NCBI GenBank assembly: GCA_003164045.1
Contig: PLRU01000093.1
Location: forward strand, 1 to 58,163
Length of the DNA: 58,163 nt
Direction of reading: 5' to 3'
From: Candidatus Lustribacter telmatis
Lineage (GTDB): Bacteria; Vulcanimicrobiota; Vulcanimicrobiia; Vulcanimicrobiales; Vulcanimicrobiaceae
In this document: piece after piece, positions 16,416 through 25,350 of the stretch
How the letters are laid out: each line of letters starts with the position of its first letter
How positions within the stretch are numbered: position 1 is the stretch's first letter
Translations under genes and position numbers: made by a program
The notes under the pieces: generated by a model
Seen by the model: the letters and a program-made list of their open reading frames with translations, nothing else
Database searches by the model: none
Told to the model about the DNA's origin: nothing

Positions 16416-18071
16416 ATGCGCATGCTAGCGTACGGGCGAATGTCGATATTGCTTCGTTTCATTGCGACCGCGTTTGTCTTTCTGCTCGTCGCGGGCCCGG
16501 CTGGGAGCCAGCAACCGCCGCCGCGAGGCCAAGCAGCGCAAATCGCCCACGCCCAGCAAAAGATCGCGCACGTGATCGTGGTCTACGAAGAGAACTGGAG
16601 CTTCGATGGGCTCTATGCGTTCTATCGTGGCGCGAACGGCAGCCGCGGTACGGCCGGCGGTCCGCAACTGCAGTGCCCGCTGGGCGGCACGGCTGACGAC
16701 GCTCCGCTGCCGGGCAATCCGCCGGCGCTCATCGTTGCCGGCAACCCCACCGGACCGTGGCCGTGCGGCTGGCAAGGCGTCTCGAATCCGAGCGATGCGA
16801 ACTGGGCGACGGATAAGAACATTCCGGCCGGCTTGAGCGTGGGGCCGTTCAATCTCTCGTATTACGACCCGCCGGCCACGAAGACGGGCGACCTTTGGCA
16901 CATCTTCTGGCACGAGCAACTCCAGATCGATACCGGAAAATTGGAACCCTCGAACGGCTCGATGGACAAATTCATCGAATATTCCAGCAATCCGGGCCTC
17001 GTGATGAGTTACTATCACGCCGAAGCGCTGGCTGAAGGCCGCATCGCGCGCCACTACACGATGGCGGATAACTTCTTTCACAGCGCCTTCGGCGGTTCGT
17101 TCCTCAACCATCAATGGCTGATTTGCGCGTGCACGCCGGTGTGGAACCAGCCGTTGCCCACGAGTAACGTAAAGACGTTCGAATCGTATTGGGACGTCGC
17201 GAGCAAGACGCTCAACGACAGCAACCTCACCACGATGCCGATGCCGCAGAATTCCCCGGGACCGCAGTCCGGCGCAAAATACTATGTCGTCAACACCACG
17301 TTCACAACGAACTTGCCGCGGCCGGGCGCGACGCAAGATCAACTCCTCAAGCCGATTCCGCCGTCGACCAAGACGATCGGGGATCTCATGAGCGATGCGC
17401 GGCCGGCCGTGAGCTGGAAGTGGTATTCGGGCCGTTTCGCGCAAGCGATCGTCGATCGCAGCGCCGCGAACGTGTGCGCTTCCGCATCAAAGGCAAACCC
17501 GACCAACGAAATACGCGACGACGGTCCGTGTTTCCAATGGCACCATCAGCCGTTCGTCTATTACGAGCGCTGGGGCGGCGACGGCAGTGCGCTCGCCGAG
17601 AGCCCGCACTTGCAAGACGATAACCAGTACTATCACGATCTGCGCGCCGGTACGTTGCCGCAGGTATCGTTCCTCAAGCCGGTCGGCGTCTACAACGATC
17701 ATCCGGGATATGCGTCGTTCGCGGAAGGCCAATCGAAACTCCAGAGCTACATGGCCGCCCTGTGCAAATCGAAGTATTGGAAGAACACCGTCCTCATCAT
17801 CACCTACGATGAAAACGGCGGCCGCTGGGATCACGTGACGCCGCCGAAGATCGACCAGTGGGGACCGGGGACGCGCGTTCCCGCGATCATCATATCGCCC
17901 TATTCGCGCGCCGGCAAAGTCGACAGCACGCAGTACGAAACCGTGTCGATCCTCGCGTTCATCGAGAAGCTCTTCCACCTGCCGTCGCTGAACGCGCGCG
18001 ATGCGCACGCAAGCCCCTTGCTGAACGCCTTCGACTTCACCCAAGCGCCGCTGGCCTGCCAATCGTCGTAA
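16416..18071 (+). CDS. Secreted phosphoesterase (phospholipase C / acid phosphatase family)
   Basis: A 551-residue exported protein of the phosphoesterase family (PF04185: bacterial phospholipase C and AcpA acid phosphatase). An N-terminal signal peptide runs to about GPAGS. The catalytic opening IAHVIVVYEENWSFDGLY replaces the usual ENRSFD with ENWSFD. Later metal and active-site blocks include MADNFFHSAFGGSFLNHQWL, the VYNDHPG segment and IITYDENGGRWDHVTPP. Two starts are possible: ATG 16416 or ATG 16440, the latter giving a more standard signal peptide. It probably releases phosphate from organic esters outside the cytoplasm. A multicopper oxidase gene follows about 11 bp later. Confidence 0.85.
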   Translation: MRMLAYGRMSILLRFIATAFVFLLVAGPAGSQQPPPRGQAAQIAHAQQKIAHVIVVYEENWSFDGLYAFYRGANGSRGTAGGPQLQCPLGGTADDAPLPGNPPALIVAGNPTGPWPCGWQGVSNPSDANWATDKNIPAGLSVGPFNLSYYDPPATKTGDLWHIFWHEQLQIDTGKLEPSNGSMDKFIEYSSNPGLVMSYYHAEALAEGRIARHYTMADNFFHSAFGGSFLNHQWLICACTPVWNQPLPTSNVKTFESYWDVASKTLNDSNLTTMPMPQNSPGPQSGAKYYVVNTTFTTNLPRPGATQDQLLKPIPPSTKTIGDLMSDARPAVSWKWYSGRFAQAIVDRSAANVCASASKANPTNEIRDDGPCFQWHHQPFVYYERWGGDGSALAESPHLQDDNQYYHDLRAGTLPQVSFLKPVGVYNDHPGYASFAEGQSKLQSYMAALCKSKYWKNTVLIITYDENGGRWDHVTPPKIDQWGPGTRVPAIIISPYSRAGKVDSTQYETVSILAFIEKLFHLPSLNARDAHASPLLNAFDFTQAPLACQSS

Positions 18072-18082
18072 CCCGCTTCGCG

Positions 18083-19585
18083 TTGCTCGTGGCGTTCGCG
18101 CTTGCGTTCGCCGGGTGCGCGCACGCGAGCGCGCGCGTGACGGTAATGAACGCACCCGATCTCCCGGCGATCCCCGAAGTGGCGAGCACCGGCGGCATAG
18201 CGACGCTCGAGTTAGAGTCGCGCCTCGATGACCAAGGCCGGCCCGCGTTCTTCTGGCAAGGACGCGAAACGGCGCCGACGATCCGCGTGCGTCCGGGCGA
18301 TGAAATCCACGTGCGTTATCGCAACGATCTTCCGCAGACGTGCGGCTTCGGCATGGTCTCCGATTCGAATCTCCACTTTCACGGACTTGCGGTCGCACCG
18401 TCGGCGCCGGGCGACGACGTGCTCGCGACGACCGTGCGCCCGGGCAAATCGTTTGACTACGTGGTGCGCATCGATCGCGATCAGCCGCCCGGACTCTACT
18501 GGTATCACCCGCATCCGCACGGCCTGACGAATTGGGAGATCGGCAACGGAATGGCCGGCGCGATCGTCGTCGAGGGCATCGCCGACGCCGTGCCGGAGAC
18601 CGCCGGATTGCGCGAGCGCGTCATCATCTTGCGCGACGTGCCGCACGACCCATCGCTCGCCGCCGCCCTCGCACCCGACGGAACGCGCGGACCGATTGCC
18701 GCGAACTTTGCGAATCGCGATCAGGACGATCAGTACGCGGCTCCCTGCGGAATCGAGACCACGTCGCAGACGACGATCAACGGCGTCCCCGCGGCGACGC
18801 TCGGCATCCGGCCCGGCGAACGCCAGGTTTGGCGCATCCTCAACGCATCGGGACACCGCCATTTCGATCTTCAGATCCCCGGCGTGCCGCTACAGCTTAT
18901 CGCCCGCGATGGAATTCCGCTGGGCTATTATCCGGGCGCTCAACGGAGCGAACAACGTTGGCACGTCCTCATTCCGCCCGGCGGTCGCGCCGAGATCGTC
19001 GTTACCGGTCCGCAGCATCCGCAGATGCTGTATTCGTTGTGTTACGACACGGGTCCGCACGGTGACGAAAACCCGGGCGCCATCCTCGGCGAACTCGACG
19101 ACGACCACGGCGACACTGCGGCCGGGCGCATCGCCGCGCCGGCCGGCCTGGTCGGGGGTTTGCGGTATCGCTCGGCCCTGCCCCGGCCGGACGCCACGCG
19201 CACGGTCCGGCTTAGCGAAGATGCGCGGCGCTTTTATCTCAACGGTGTCGCGTATCGCCCCGGCCAAGCACCGATGTTCACCGTCCGCTCGGGTACGACG
19301 GAAGCGTGGACCATCGAGAACGTCAGCGCAGAAGTCCACGTCTTTCATCTGCACCAAGTGCATTTCGTCGTACTCTCGACGAACGGCGTCGCCAATCGCG
19401 ATCCGCATTGGATCGACGTCGCCGACGTGCCGCCCGCCGCCGGCCGGCACGGGCACGTTCGCCCTTCACGCATTCGCGTGCTGGTTGATTTTCGCGATCC
19501 GGCCGTGCGCGGAACGTTCCCGTTTCATTGCCACATGGCCGACCACGAGGACAACGGCATGATGGCCACCGTCCGCGTGATCTGA
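18083..19585 (+). CDS. Secreted multicopper oxidase
   Basis: A three-cupredoxin-domain multicopper oxidase of about 500 residues. All four copper motifs are intact: NLHFHG, WYHPHPHG, HVFHLHQVHF and the C-terminal FPFHCHMADHEDNGMM, which supplies the T1 site (HCH-x3-H-x4-M). Family members oxidise phenols, Cu(I) or Fe(II) while reducing O2 to water. The N-terminus is hydrophobic and ends FAGC, a possible lipobox. No ATG precedes it; in-frame candidates are TTG 18083 and GTG 18089, but TRF just upstream would complete a better signal peptide, so the true start is uncertain. It is likely co-transcribed with the phosphoesterase. Confidence 0.85.
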   Translation: MLVAFALAFAGCAHASARVTVMNAPDLPAIPEVASTGGIATLELESRLDDQGRPAFFWQGRETAPTIRVRPGDEIHVRYRNDLPQTCGFGMVSDSNLHFHGLAVAPSAPGDDVLATTVRPGKSFDYVVRIDRDQPPGLYWYHPHPHGLTNWEIGNGMAGAIVVEGIADAVPETAGLRERVIILRDVPHDPSLAAALAPDGTRGPIAANFANRDQDDQYAAPCGIETTSQTTINGVPAATLGIRPGERQVWRILNASGHRHFDLQIPGVPLQLIARDGIPLGYYPGAQRSEQRWHVLIPPGGRAEIVVTGPQHPQMLYSLCYDTGPHGDENPGAILGELDDDHGDTAAGRIAAPAGLVGGLRYRSALPRPDATRTVRLSEDARRFYLNGVAYRPGQAPMFTVRSGTTEAWTIENVSAEVHVFHLHQVHFVVLSTNGVANRDPHWIDVADVPPAAGRHGHVRPSRIRVLVDFRDPAVRGTFPFHCHMADHEDNGMMATVRVI

Positions 19586-19593
19586 CCGTGGAC

Positions 19594-20763
19594 TCAGGGG
19601 TTTTTGATCATCGGGGCTGTTTCGAACTCGGTGTTCTGCAGCTTACCGTTGACTTTTTCCGTGCGGCGGACGTAGACGTTTTGGATCAAGTCGCGCGTGA
19701 GCGGATCCATCGCGACCGGTCCGCGCGGGCTCTCCCACTTCAGCGTCTTGATCGTCTCCATCGCCTTGTCGTAGTCGAAGCCGCCTTTTTGCGCTTGCGC
19801 GACCGCATAGATGCCTTGCATCATATCGTAAGCTTCGACTGCGGTGAAGTTCGGTTCGATGTTCGGTGCGATCAGTTTGAATTGCTTGACGAATTCGCGA
19901 TTGAGCGCCGAGTTATGCCACTGACTATAGGTGTACGTCGAGATAACGCCGATCGCTGCGTCGCCTTCGGCCTTGAGATTGTTCTCTTCGACTAAGTCTC
20001 CGGTTGCGAGAATCTTCACGCCGTCGCGGTCGAGGCCCAGCGTGTGGAACGTTTGGAGAAACTGCGGCGCGCCGGACGTGGCGGGCATCCACAGCCAGAT
20101 CGCATCGGGCTTCGCGTCTTTCACGCGTTGCAGATAGGGCGTGAATTCCTTACTGCCCATCGGCACGGCATCGGTGCCGAGCACCTTGCCGCCGGCAGCC
20201 GTAAACGTTTCTTCGAACCCTTTGGCCGCATCGATGCCCGACTGAATGTTGAAGTAGATCGAGAACACGCGCTTGATCCCGTGCGCGGCCGCATACCGGC
20301 CCATCACTTGTCCGAGTTCGTAAATGGTGAACGCGTACCGCGACATGTTCGGAAATTTATCGAGATATCCGAGCGCCGTCGCATTGGCGACGAACTCCGG
20401 TTTCTTGGCCGCGAGCGCAACGGTACCGGCGGCGGTTGCGTTTGCCGTCCACACGAAGCCCCCGATAGCATCGACATTTTCGGATACGATCAGTTCCTGC
20501 GCGTGCCGCTTCGCGAGGTCGGGATTGATCCCGCCGTCGTCGCGCTTGATGATTTCGACTTGGCGGCCGGCGACGCTGTCGCCATGCATCTTCATGTACG
20601 TTTGAATGCCGGCGTCAAACGCTTGGGTCGTCGGATCGTTCGTCGAGTACGTCCAGATGAGGCCGATTTTCAACGGCGCGTCGGCAACGGCAGCGGTGGC
20701 CACGAGCAGAACGGCCACGCCGGAAAACATGGCGAGGGTCTTACGCGGAATGGAGAAACGCAT
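19594..20763 (-). CDS. ABC transporter substrate-binding protein, LivK type
   Basis: A 389-residue periplasmic binding protein of the branched-chain amino-acid (Peripla_BP_6) type. The signal peptide runs from the ATG at 20763 to about AAVADA. The mature protein reads LKIGLIWTYSTNDPTTQAFDAGIQTY, with a typical RDDGGINPDLAKRHAQELI segment. GGAGGT lies 8 nt upstream. No cognate permease or ATPase is in the window. It diverges from the hydroxycinnamoyl-CoA hydratase/lyase gene with a 94-bp gap. LivK-type proteins of this class bind aromatic acids such as p-coumarate (CouP), so an aromatic ligand is likely by context. Confidence 0.85.
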   Translation of the reverse strand: MRFSIPRKTLAMFSGVAVLLVATAAVADAPLKIGLIWTYSTNDPTTQAFDAGIQTYMKMHGDSVAGRQVEIIKRDDGGINPDLAKRHAQELIVSENVDAIGGFVWTANATAAGTVALAAKKPEFVANATALGYLDKFPNMSRYAFTIYELGQVMGRYAAAHGIKRVFSIYFNIQSGIDAAKGFEETFTAAGGKVLGTDAVPMGSKEFTPYLQRVKDAKPDAIWLWMPATSGAPQFLQTFHTLGLDRDGVKILATGDLVEENNLKAEGDAAIGVISTYTYSQWHNSALNREFVKQFKLIAPNIEPNFTAVEAYDMMQGIYAVAQAQKGGFDYDKAMETIKTLKWESPRGPVAMDPLTRDLIQNVYVRRTEKVNGKLQNTEFETAPMIKNP

Positions 20764-20857
20764 GGGGAGCACCTCCGGAGACGACGGTGCGCTACCTAAA
20801 TCAGGGTTCCTGCTATTGCATCCCGTATTGCCCCGGTACCAGCGAAAGGAACCAAAC

Positions 20858-21715
20858 ATGAGCACGACCACGAACACCGCCCCTGCCGAGCTGCCAAAGT
20901 GGAAGACCGTCGAAGTCACCTTCGAGGACGGCATCGCATGGGTCACCCTCAACCGGCCCACCAAGCGCAATGCCATGAGCCCCACGCTCAACCGTGAGAT
21001 GATGGACGTGCTCAACGTCCTCGAGTTCGACGACCGCGCCAAGGTTCTCGTGCTTACCGGCGCCGGCGGTGCTTTCAGCGCCGGCATGGATCTCAAAGAA
21101 TACTTTCGCGAAACCGAAAACTTTGAGTGGATTCGCAAGCTGCGCAATCATTCGGCTTCGCAGGATTGGATGTGGCGCCGGCTGCGCAAATATCCGAAAT
21201 CAACGATCGCGATGGTCAACGGCTGGTGTTTCGGCGGTGCGTTTACGCCGCTGGTCGGTTGCGATCTTGCCGTCGCCGCCGAAGACGCGACCTTCGGCGT
21301 CTCCGAAGTCAACTGGGGAATCATCCCGGGCGGCAACGTGTGTAAGGCGATCGAAGAAACGATGGGCTATCGGGAAGCACTCTACTATATCATGACCGGC
21401 GATACGTTCACCGGCAAACAAGCCGAGGCAATGGGGCTTGTCAACTACGCCGTTCCGGCCGATCAATTGCGCTCGCGCGTGATTGAGATTGCCAAGAAGC
21501 TCCTCGCACTCAACCCGGTAACCGTATATAACGCGAAAGTGATGTATAAGTTCACGCGCAACATGGATTGGGAAACGGCGTCGGAATTCTCCGGTGCGAA
21601 GAGCGCGCAAAATGCGATGATGGACAAAGAAAAAGGCCGCCTCAAGGGCCTCGAGCAGTTCCTCGATGAGAAGTCGTTCCGGCCCGGACTCGGTGCGTAT
21701 CGCCGGGATGACTGA
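20858..21715 (+). CDS. ferB: p-Hydroxycinnamoyl-CoA hydratase/lyase (feruloyl-CoA hydratase/lyase)
   Basis: A 285-residue crotonase-fold enzyme closely resembling HCHL, which hydrates feruloyl- or p-coumaroyl-CoA and splits off acetyl-CoA to give vanillin or 4-hydroxybenzaldehyde. Family-specific blocks: LNRPTKRNAMSPTLNREMM, AGMDLKEYFRE, IAMVNGWCFGGAF and GVSEVNWGI; the latter contains the catalytic Glu (E150, equivalent to E143 of Pseudomonas HCHL). Aligned by eye, the residue matching Y239 of that enzyme is Gly246, so phenol recognition may differ. AAAGGA lies 8 nt before the ATG. It overlaps the ADP-forming ligase gene by 8 bp, the ferBA order known from Sphingobium. Confidence 0.9.
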   Translation: MSTTTNTAPAELPKWKTVEVTFEDGIAWVTLNRPTKRNAMSPTLNREMMDVLNVLEFDDRAKVLVLTGAGGAFSAGMDLKEYFRETENFEWIRKLRNHSASQDWMWRRLRKYPKSTIAMVNGWCFGGAFTPLVGCDLAVAAEDATFGVSEVNWGIIPGGNVCKAIEETMGYREALYYIMTGDTFTGKQAEAMGLVNYAVPADQLRSRVIEIAKKLLALNPVTVYNAKVMYKFTRNMDWETASEFSGAKSAQNAMMDKEKGRLKGLEQFLDEKSFRPGLGAYRRDD

Positions 21716-23843
21716 CGTCGCGGCCCGCACCGGGCTCGAACGTTTGCTGCGGCCGCGTTCCGTCGCAATCATCGGCATCTCGAAAGAACCCGGCTCGCTC
21801 GGTGAAACCCAGGTCGGCAACTTCGACCGCTTCGGCTTTACGGGCGAGCTGCATCTGGTCAGCCGCAACCGGGATGCCGTCGGCGAGCGGCGCTGCGTAC
21901 GCACGGTTGAGGAACTGCCGCCCGGCATCGATGCGGCGGTGCTGTGCGTGCCGCGCGCCGGCGTCGTCGAGACGCTCGAAGCGCTGGCCGCCCTCGGCGT
22001 GGGCGGTGCGATGGTGTTCGCGTCCGGCTTTGCCGAGCAGGACGAAGCGGGACGGCGCGATCAGGAGCGCATCGTTGAGATCGCCGCGCGCAGCGGCATG
22101 GCGGTGAACGGCCCCAACTGTCTGGGCCTGACGAACTTCGTCGACGGCATCCCCTATGCGTTCGGGCCAACGTTGCCGCCGGACGCGGCAACGCGCGGCG
22201 GCACGGCGGCAGCCGTGGTATCGCAGAGCGGCGCAACGATGGCCAACATCGCGCGCGGACTCGTGACGCGCGGCATCGCGGTAACCTACCAGATGTCGAC
22301 CGGCAACGAAGCCGTGCTCGGGATCGAAGATCATCTGGCATTTGTGCTCGACGACGACCGCCCGGGGCCGGTCGCGCTCTTCGCCGAGCAGATCCGCCGG
22401 CCGCAGATGTTTCTCACGCTCGCGCAGCGCGCCCGCGAACGCGGCCGGCATCTCGTGCTGTTGCACCCGGGGCGCAGCGAAGGTGCGCGCGCTGCAGCGC
22501 AATCGCATACCGGCGCGCTCGCCGGCGATTACGACGTGATGCGCACGGTCGTGGAGCGGGCCGGCGTGTTGGTCGTCGACGATCTCGACATGCTCGTCGA
22601 TGCGATCACCGTCCTCGCGCGGTATCCGCAGCCGCCGGTGCGCGGCGTAGCGGTGACGTCCGATTCCGGCGCGGTGAAGAGCCTCACGCTCGATGAGTGC
22701 GCGGCCCTCGGTCTCGACTTGCCCACGTTTGCGCCCGCAACGATCGATGCGATCCACCAAGCGTTGCCGTCGTTTGCCGTCGCCAGCAATCCGCTCGACC
22801 TCACCGCGCAGTGCATCTACGACCGCTTTCTCTACGAGCGCAGCGCGCACGCCATGCTCGCCGACCCGAACGTCGGCAGCTTTCTTGCGATCGTACAGCC
22901 CGGCCCGAATCTCCGCTGGCTGCACGAGAACGCGCTCTTCGACGAACTGCGCGCGACGACGAAACCCGCGCTGCTCGCACTGCCTTTGGGCACATCGCGC
23001 TGGCCGGATGATTTGATCGCGCTGATGATCGAGCGTGAAATTCCATTTACCGGCACGGGTTCGCAAGCACTGCGCGCAATCGCAGCACTCACCAGATACG
23101 GTCAGCGCCGCGAACGCACTGCGAACGAAGCGCGTCCGCCGGCCATGAGTGCTGCGATGAAAACGGCCATTGCCGCGTTGCTCGCGACGGCAAAGCCGGG
23201 GCCGCTCGCCGAACATCGCGGCAAAGCCGTACTCGCGGCGCTCGGCATCCCCGTTCCCGCGGGTGAGCTCGCGCTCGATCCGGCCGAAGCGCAGGCGATC
23301 GCCGAACGCATCGGTTACCCGGTTGTCCTCAAAGCGCAGGCCGCAACGCTGTTGCACAAGAGCGATGCGGGCGGCGTCGCGGTCGGAATTGCCGATGCCG
23401 CGGCGCTCGACGCCGCTTGGGCGCGGGTCGCGGAGAACGTCGCGCGCGCTCGACCGGACCTCGTCCTCGACGGCATGCTGGTGGAGGCGATGGGAGCGCC
23501 CGGCCTCGAGCTGGTCGTCGGAGCGAAGCGCGACGCGGCGTGGGGAACCGTGCTCCTGGCGGGCTTAGGCGGCATCTGGATCGAGGCGCTCGGCGACGTC
23601 GCGCTGTTCGCCGCCGATGCCTCGGCTGAGGAGGTTGCTGCGGGCCTCCGCGGCCTCAAAGGGGCCGCGCTCCTCACCGGCGCGCGCGGCGTTCCGGCCG
23701 TGGATATCCCGGCCGTGGCTCGCGTAGTCGTGCAGATCGGCCGGCTCATGGAGGCATTTCCCGAGATCGGCGAGGTGGATATCAACCCGCTCGTCGCCTT
23801 GGAACACGGTGCGATCGCGCTCGATGCGCTGCTTGTTCGCTAG
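21708..23843 (+). CDS. ferA: ADP-forming acyl-CoA synthetase (likely feruloyl-CoA synthetase)
   Basis: A 711-residue nucleoside-diphosphate-forming acyl-CoA synthetase: CoA-binding domain (LLRPRSVAIIGISKEPGSLG), two succinyl-CoA-ligase-like domains with the phospho-His segment SHTGALAGDYDV, and a C-terminal ATP-grasp domain (VLKAQAATLLHKSDAGGV...EIDINPL-like end GEVDINPLVAL). It joins CoA to an acid using ATP, giving ADP and phosphate. The 8-bp overlap with the hydratase/lyase gene supports a hydroxycinnamate substrate, as for FerA of Sphingobium SYK-6, which belongs to the same superfamily. The start ATG at 21708 matches the family; a longer frame upstream overlaps the lyase more deeply and lacks homology. 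Confidence 0.88.
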   Translation: MTDVAARTGLERLLRPRSVAIIGISKEPGSLGETQVGNFDRFGFTGELHLVSRNRDAVGERRCVRTVEELPPGIDAAVLCVPRAGVVETLEALAALGVGGAMVFASGFAEQDEAGRRDQERIVEIAARSGMAVNGPNCLGLTNFVDGIPYAFGPTLPPDAATRGGTAAAVVSQSGATMANIARGLVTRGIAVTYQMSTGNEAVLGIEDHLAFVLDDDRPGPVALFAEQIRRPQMFLTLAQRARERGRHLVLLHPGRSEGARAAAQSHTGALAGDYDVMRTVVERAGVLVVDDLDMLVDAITVLARYPQPPVRGVAVTSDSGAVKSLTLDECAALGLDLPTFAPATIDAIHQALPSFAVASNPLDLTAQCIYDRFLYERSAHAMLADPNVGSFLAIVQPGPNLRWLHENALFDELRATTKPALLALPLGTSRWPDDLIALMIEREIPFTGTGSQALRAIAALTRYGQRRERTANEARPPAMSAAMKTAIAALLATAKPGPLAEHRGKAVLAALGIPVPAGELALDPAEAQAIAERIGYPVVLKAQAATLLHKSDAGGVAVGIADAAALDAAWARVAENVARARPDLVLDGMLVEAMGAPGLELVVGAKRDAAWGTVLLAGLGGIWIEALGDVALFAADASAEEVAAGLRGLKGAALLTGARGVPAVDIPAVARVVVQIGRLMEAFPEIGEVDINPLVALEHGAIALDALLVR

Positions 23844-23865
23844 CCTACCAGCCGGCAGGGATGTA

Positions 23866-23990
23866 AGAGGAATAAAGATTCCCTGAGCCGCGTCTGTAGA
23901 GGAACTGCTTTTCAAGCAACCAAGGTCGCTTTCTAAAGAACTGGCTCTGCCTTCCTAAGGGAGAGCCCGTCTGTTGGAGGGGGCTTTTTC
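23866..23990 (+). promoter_or_regulatory. Structured leader, candidate riboswitch or attenuator, before the MFS gene
   Basis: The 147-bp gap before the transporter gene is visibly AT-richer than the flanks and full of nested stems. GGAAT (23869-23873)/ATTCC (23878-23882) comes first. Then GAGCC (23885-23889) can pair with GGCTC (23943-23947), enclosing two hairpins: TGCTT/AAGCA (23906-23918) and CTTT/AAAG (23929-23938). The same GGCTCT (23943-23948) can instead pair with AGAGCC (23962-23967), and AGCCC (23964-23968) can pair with GGGCT (23981-23985) before a T run. These are mutually exclusive, the layout of aptamer stem, antiterminator and terminator. I do not recognise a known riboswitch class. 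Confidence 0.55.
23962..23989 (+). terminator. Conditional terminator / RBS-sequestering hairpin in the leader
   Basis: AGCCC (23964-23968) pairs with GGGCT (23981-23985), extendable by a G-T and an A-T pair, and runs into five Ts (23985-23989). The loop holds GGAGG (23976-23980), the Shine-Dalgarno for the ATG at 23991. The left arm is shared with the alternative stem GGCTCT/AGAGCC, so formation should depend on upstream folding. Confidence 0.45.
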
Positions 23991-25346
23991 ATGGCAGTTA
24001 CTCCGGGTACGCCGAACCGCTGGGCGATCGCATGGGCGGGGGTCCTCGTAATGATCCTCGCCGGCACCGTCTACGCGTGGAGCAATTTCACCCAACCGGT
24101 CATCGCGAGCTTCGGGTGGTCGGCCACGCAGGCGAGTCTCGTGTTCGGCATCGCGATCTTCGCGCTTGGCATCGGCGCCGTGATCGGCGGCCGTTGGCAA
24201 GACCAAGTCGGTCCGCGCACGGTCACGATTACGGGTATCGTGCTGTGGGGCATCGGTAATTTACTTGCCGCCGTCGGACCGCATGAAGTGTGGTGGTGGG
24301 ACGTCACCTACGGCGTGATCGGGGGACTCGGCAACGGCATGGCCTACATCACGCCGGTGGCCACGGTCACGAAGTGGTTTCCCGACAAGCGCGGCCTCGC
24401 CAGCGGAATGGTCGTGATGGGCTTCGGCTTCGGCGCGTTCATCTACGGCTTCGTGCTCAAAGCGATCCCGGGCTTCGTGCTCGCGTCGAAAGACGCCGGC
24501 GCATATGCCGACGCGAAGTCAGCCGCCGTCGTTGCGGGTACGCCGTTCGACGCAGCCGCGCACGCAATGAGTGCCGCGGACATCAGCTCGATCACGACGA
24601 TCTTCCTCGCCAGCGGGATCGTCTACGCAATCGTCGGCGGCCTCGCCGCGATGCTCTTACAAAATCCGCCGGCCGGTTATACCGTCGGCGGCGCCGCGAA
24701 CGCGGCAGCATCGCATGAAGGTTCGTACACGCCTGCGCAAGTGTTGCGCACGCCGCAGCTCTATCTGCTGTGGCTGATGCTTTTCGTCAACGTCGTTGCC
24801 GGCATCCTGATCGTTTCGAATGCCGTACCGATTATTCGCGAATTGATTTCGAAGGGCGTTACCGATCCCGATGCGATCAAAGCGCTCACCGGCACCGCGA
24901 TCAGCGCATACGCGTTCGTGGCGGTCTTCAATGCGCTCGGCCGCTTCTTTTGGGGCGCCGTCTCCGATCGCATCGGCCGCAACATGGTACTGGTGTGCAT
25001 CTATGCCTGCCAAGTCGTGATCTTCTTCTTGCTGCCCGGTTTCCACAGCGTACCGCTCGTCCTGTTCGCGTTCGCGATCATCCTCGCGTGTTACGGTGGC
25101 GGCTTCGGAACGATGCCGTCGTTCAACGCCGACTACTTCGGTACGAAGTATCTCGGCCAGAACTACGGCTACATCATCACGGCCTGGGGACTCGGCGGTT
25201 TGGTCGGACCCTTCATCGCCGGCAAGGTGAAAGACCAGACGGGTTCGTTCTCGGGCGCACTGATGCCGATGGCGGTCATGCTCCTCATCGCGATCGTCTT
25301 GCCGTTCCTCACCAAAAAGCCGCCGCCGGCTCCATCAACGGCCTAA
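23991..25346 (+). CDS. MFS transporter, oxalate/formate antiporter (OFA) family
   Basis: A 451-residue 12-helix major facilitator of the OFA family. Typical features: an N-terminal segment NRWAIAWAGVLVMILAGTVYAWSNFTQP, TKWFPDKRGLASGMVVMGFGFGAFI, and GRFFWGAVSDRIGRNMVLV. OFA members exchange or import small mono- and dicarboxylates; many remain unassigned. It follows the ferBA pair on the same strand but behind a 147-bp structured leader, so it may have its own control. Uptake of an aromatic acid, or export of a pathway acid, is plausible by context but not shown. The ATG has GGAGG 10 nt upstream, inside a hairpin loop. Confidence 0.88.
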   Translation: MAVTPGTPNRWAIAWAGVLVMILAGTVYAWSNFTQPVIASFGWSATQASLVFGIAIFALGIGAVIGGRWQDQVGPRTVTITGIVLWGIGNLLAAVGPHEVWWWDVTYGVIGGLGNGMAYITPVATVTKWFPDKRGLASGMVVMGFGFGAFIYGFVLKAIPGFVLASKDAGAYADAKSAAVVAGTPFDAAAHAMSAADISSITTIFLASGIVYAIVGGLAAMLLQNPPAGYTVGGAANAAASHEGSYTPAQVLRTPQLYLLWLMLFVNVVAGILIVSNAVPIIRELISKGVTDPDAIKALTGTAISAYAFVAVFNALGRFFWGAVSDRIGRNMVLVCIYACQVVIFFLLPGFHSVPLVLFAFAIILACYGGGFGTMPSFNADYFGTKYLGQNYGYIITAWGLGGLVGPFIAGKVKDQTGSFSGALMPMAVMLLIAIVLPFLTKKPPPAPSTA

Positions 25347-25350
25347 CCGG

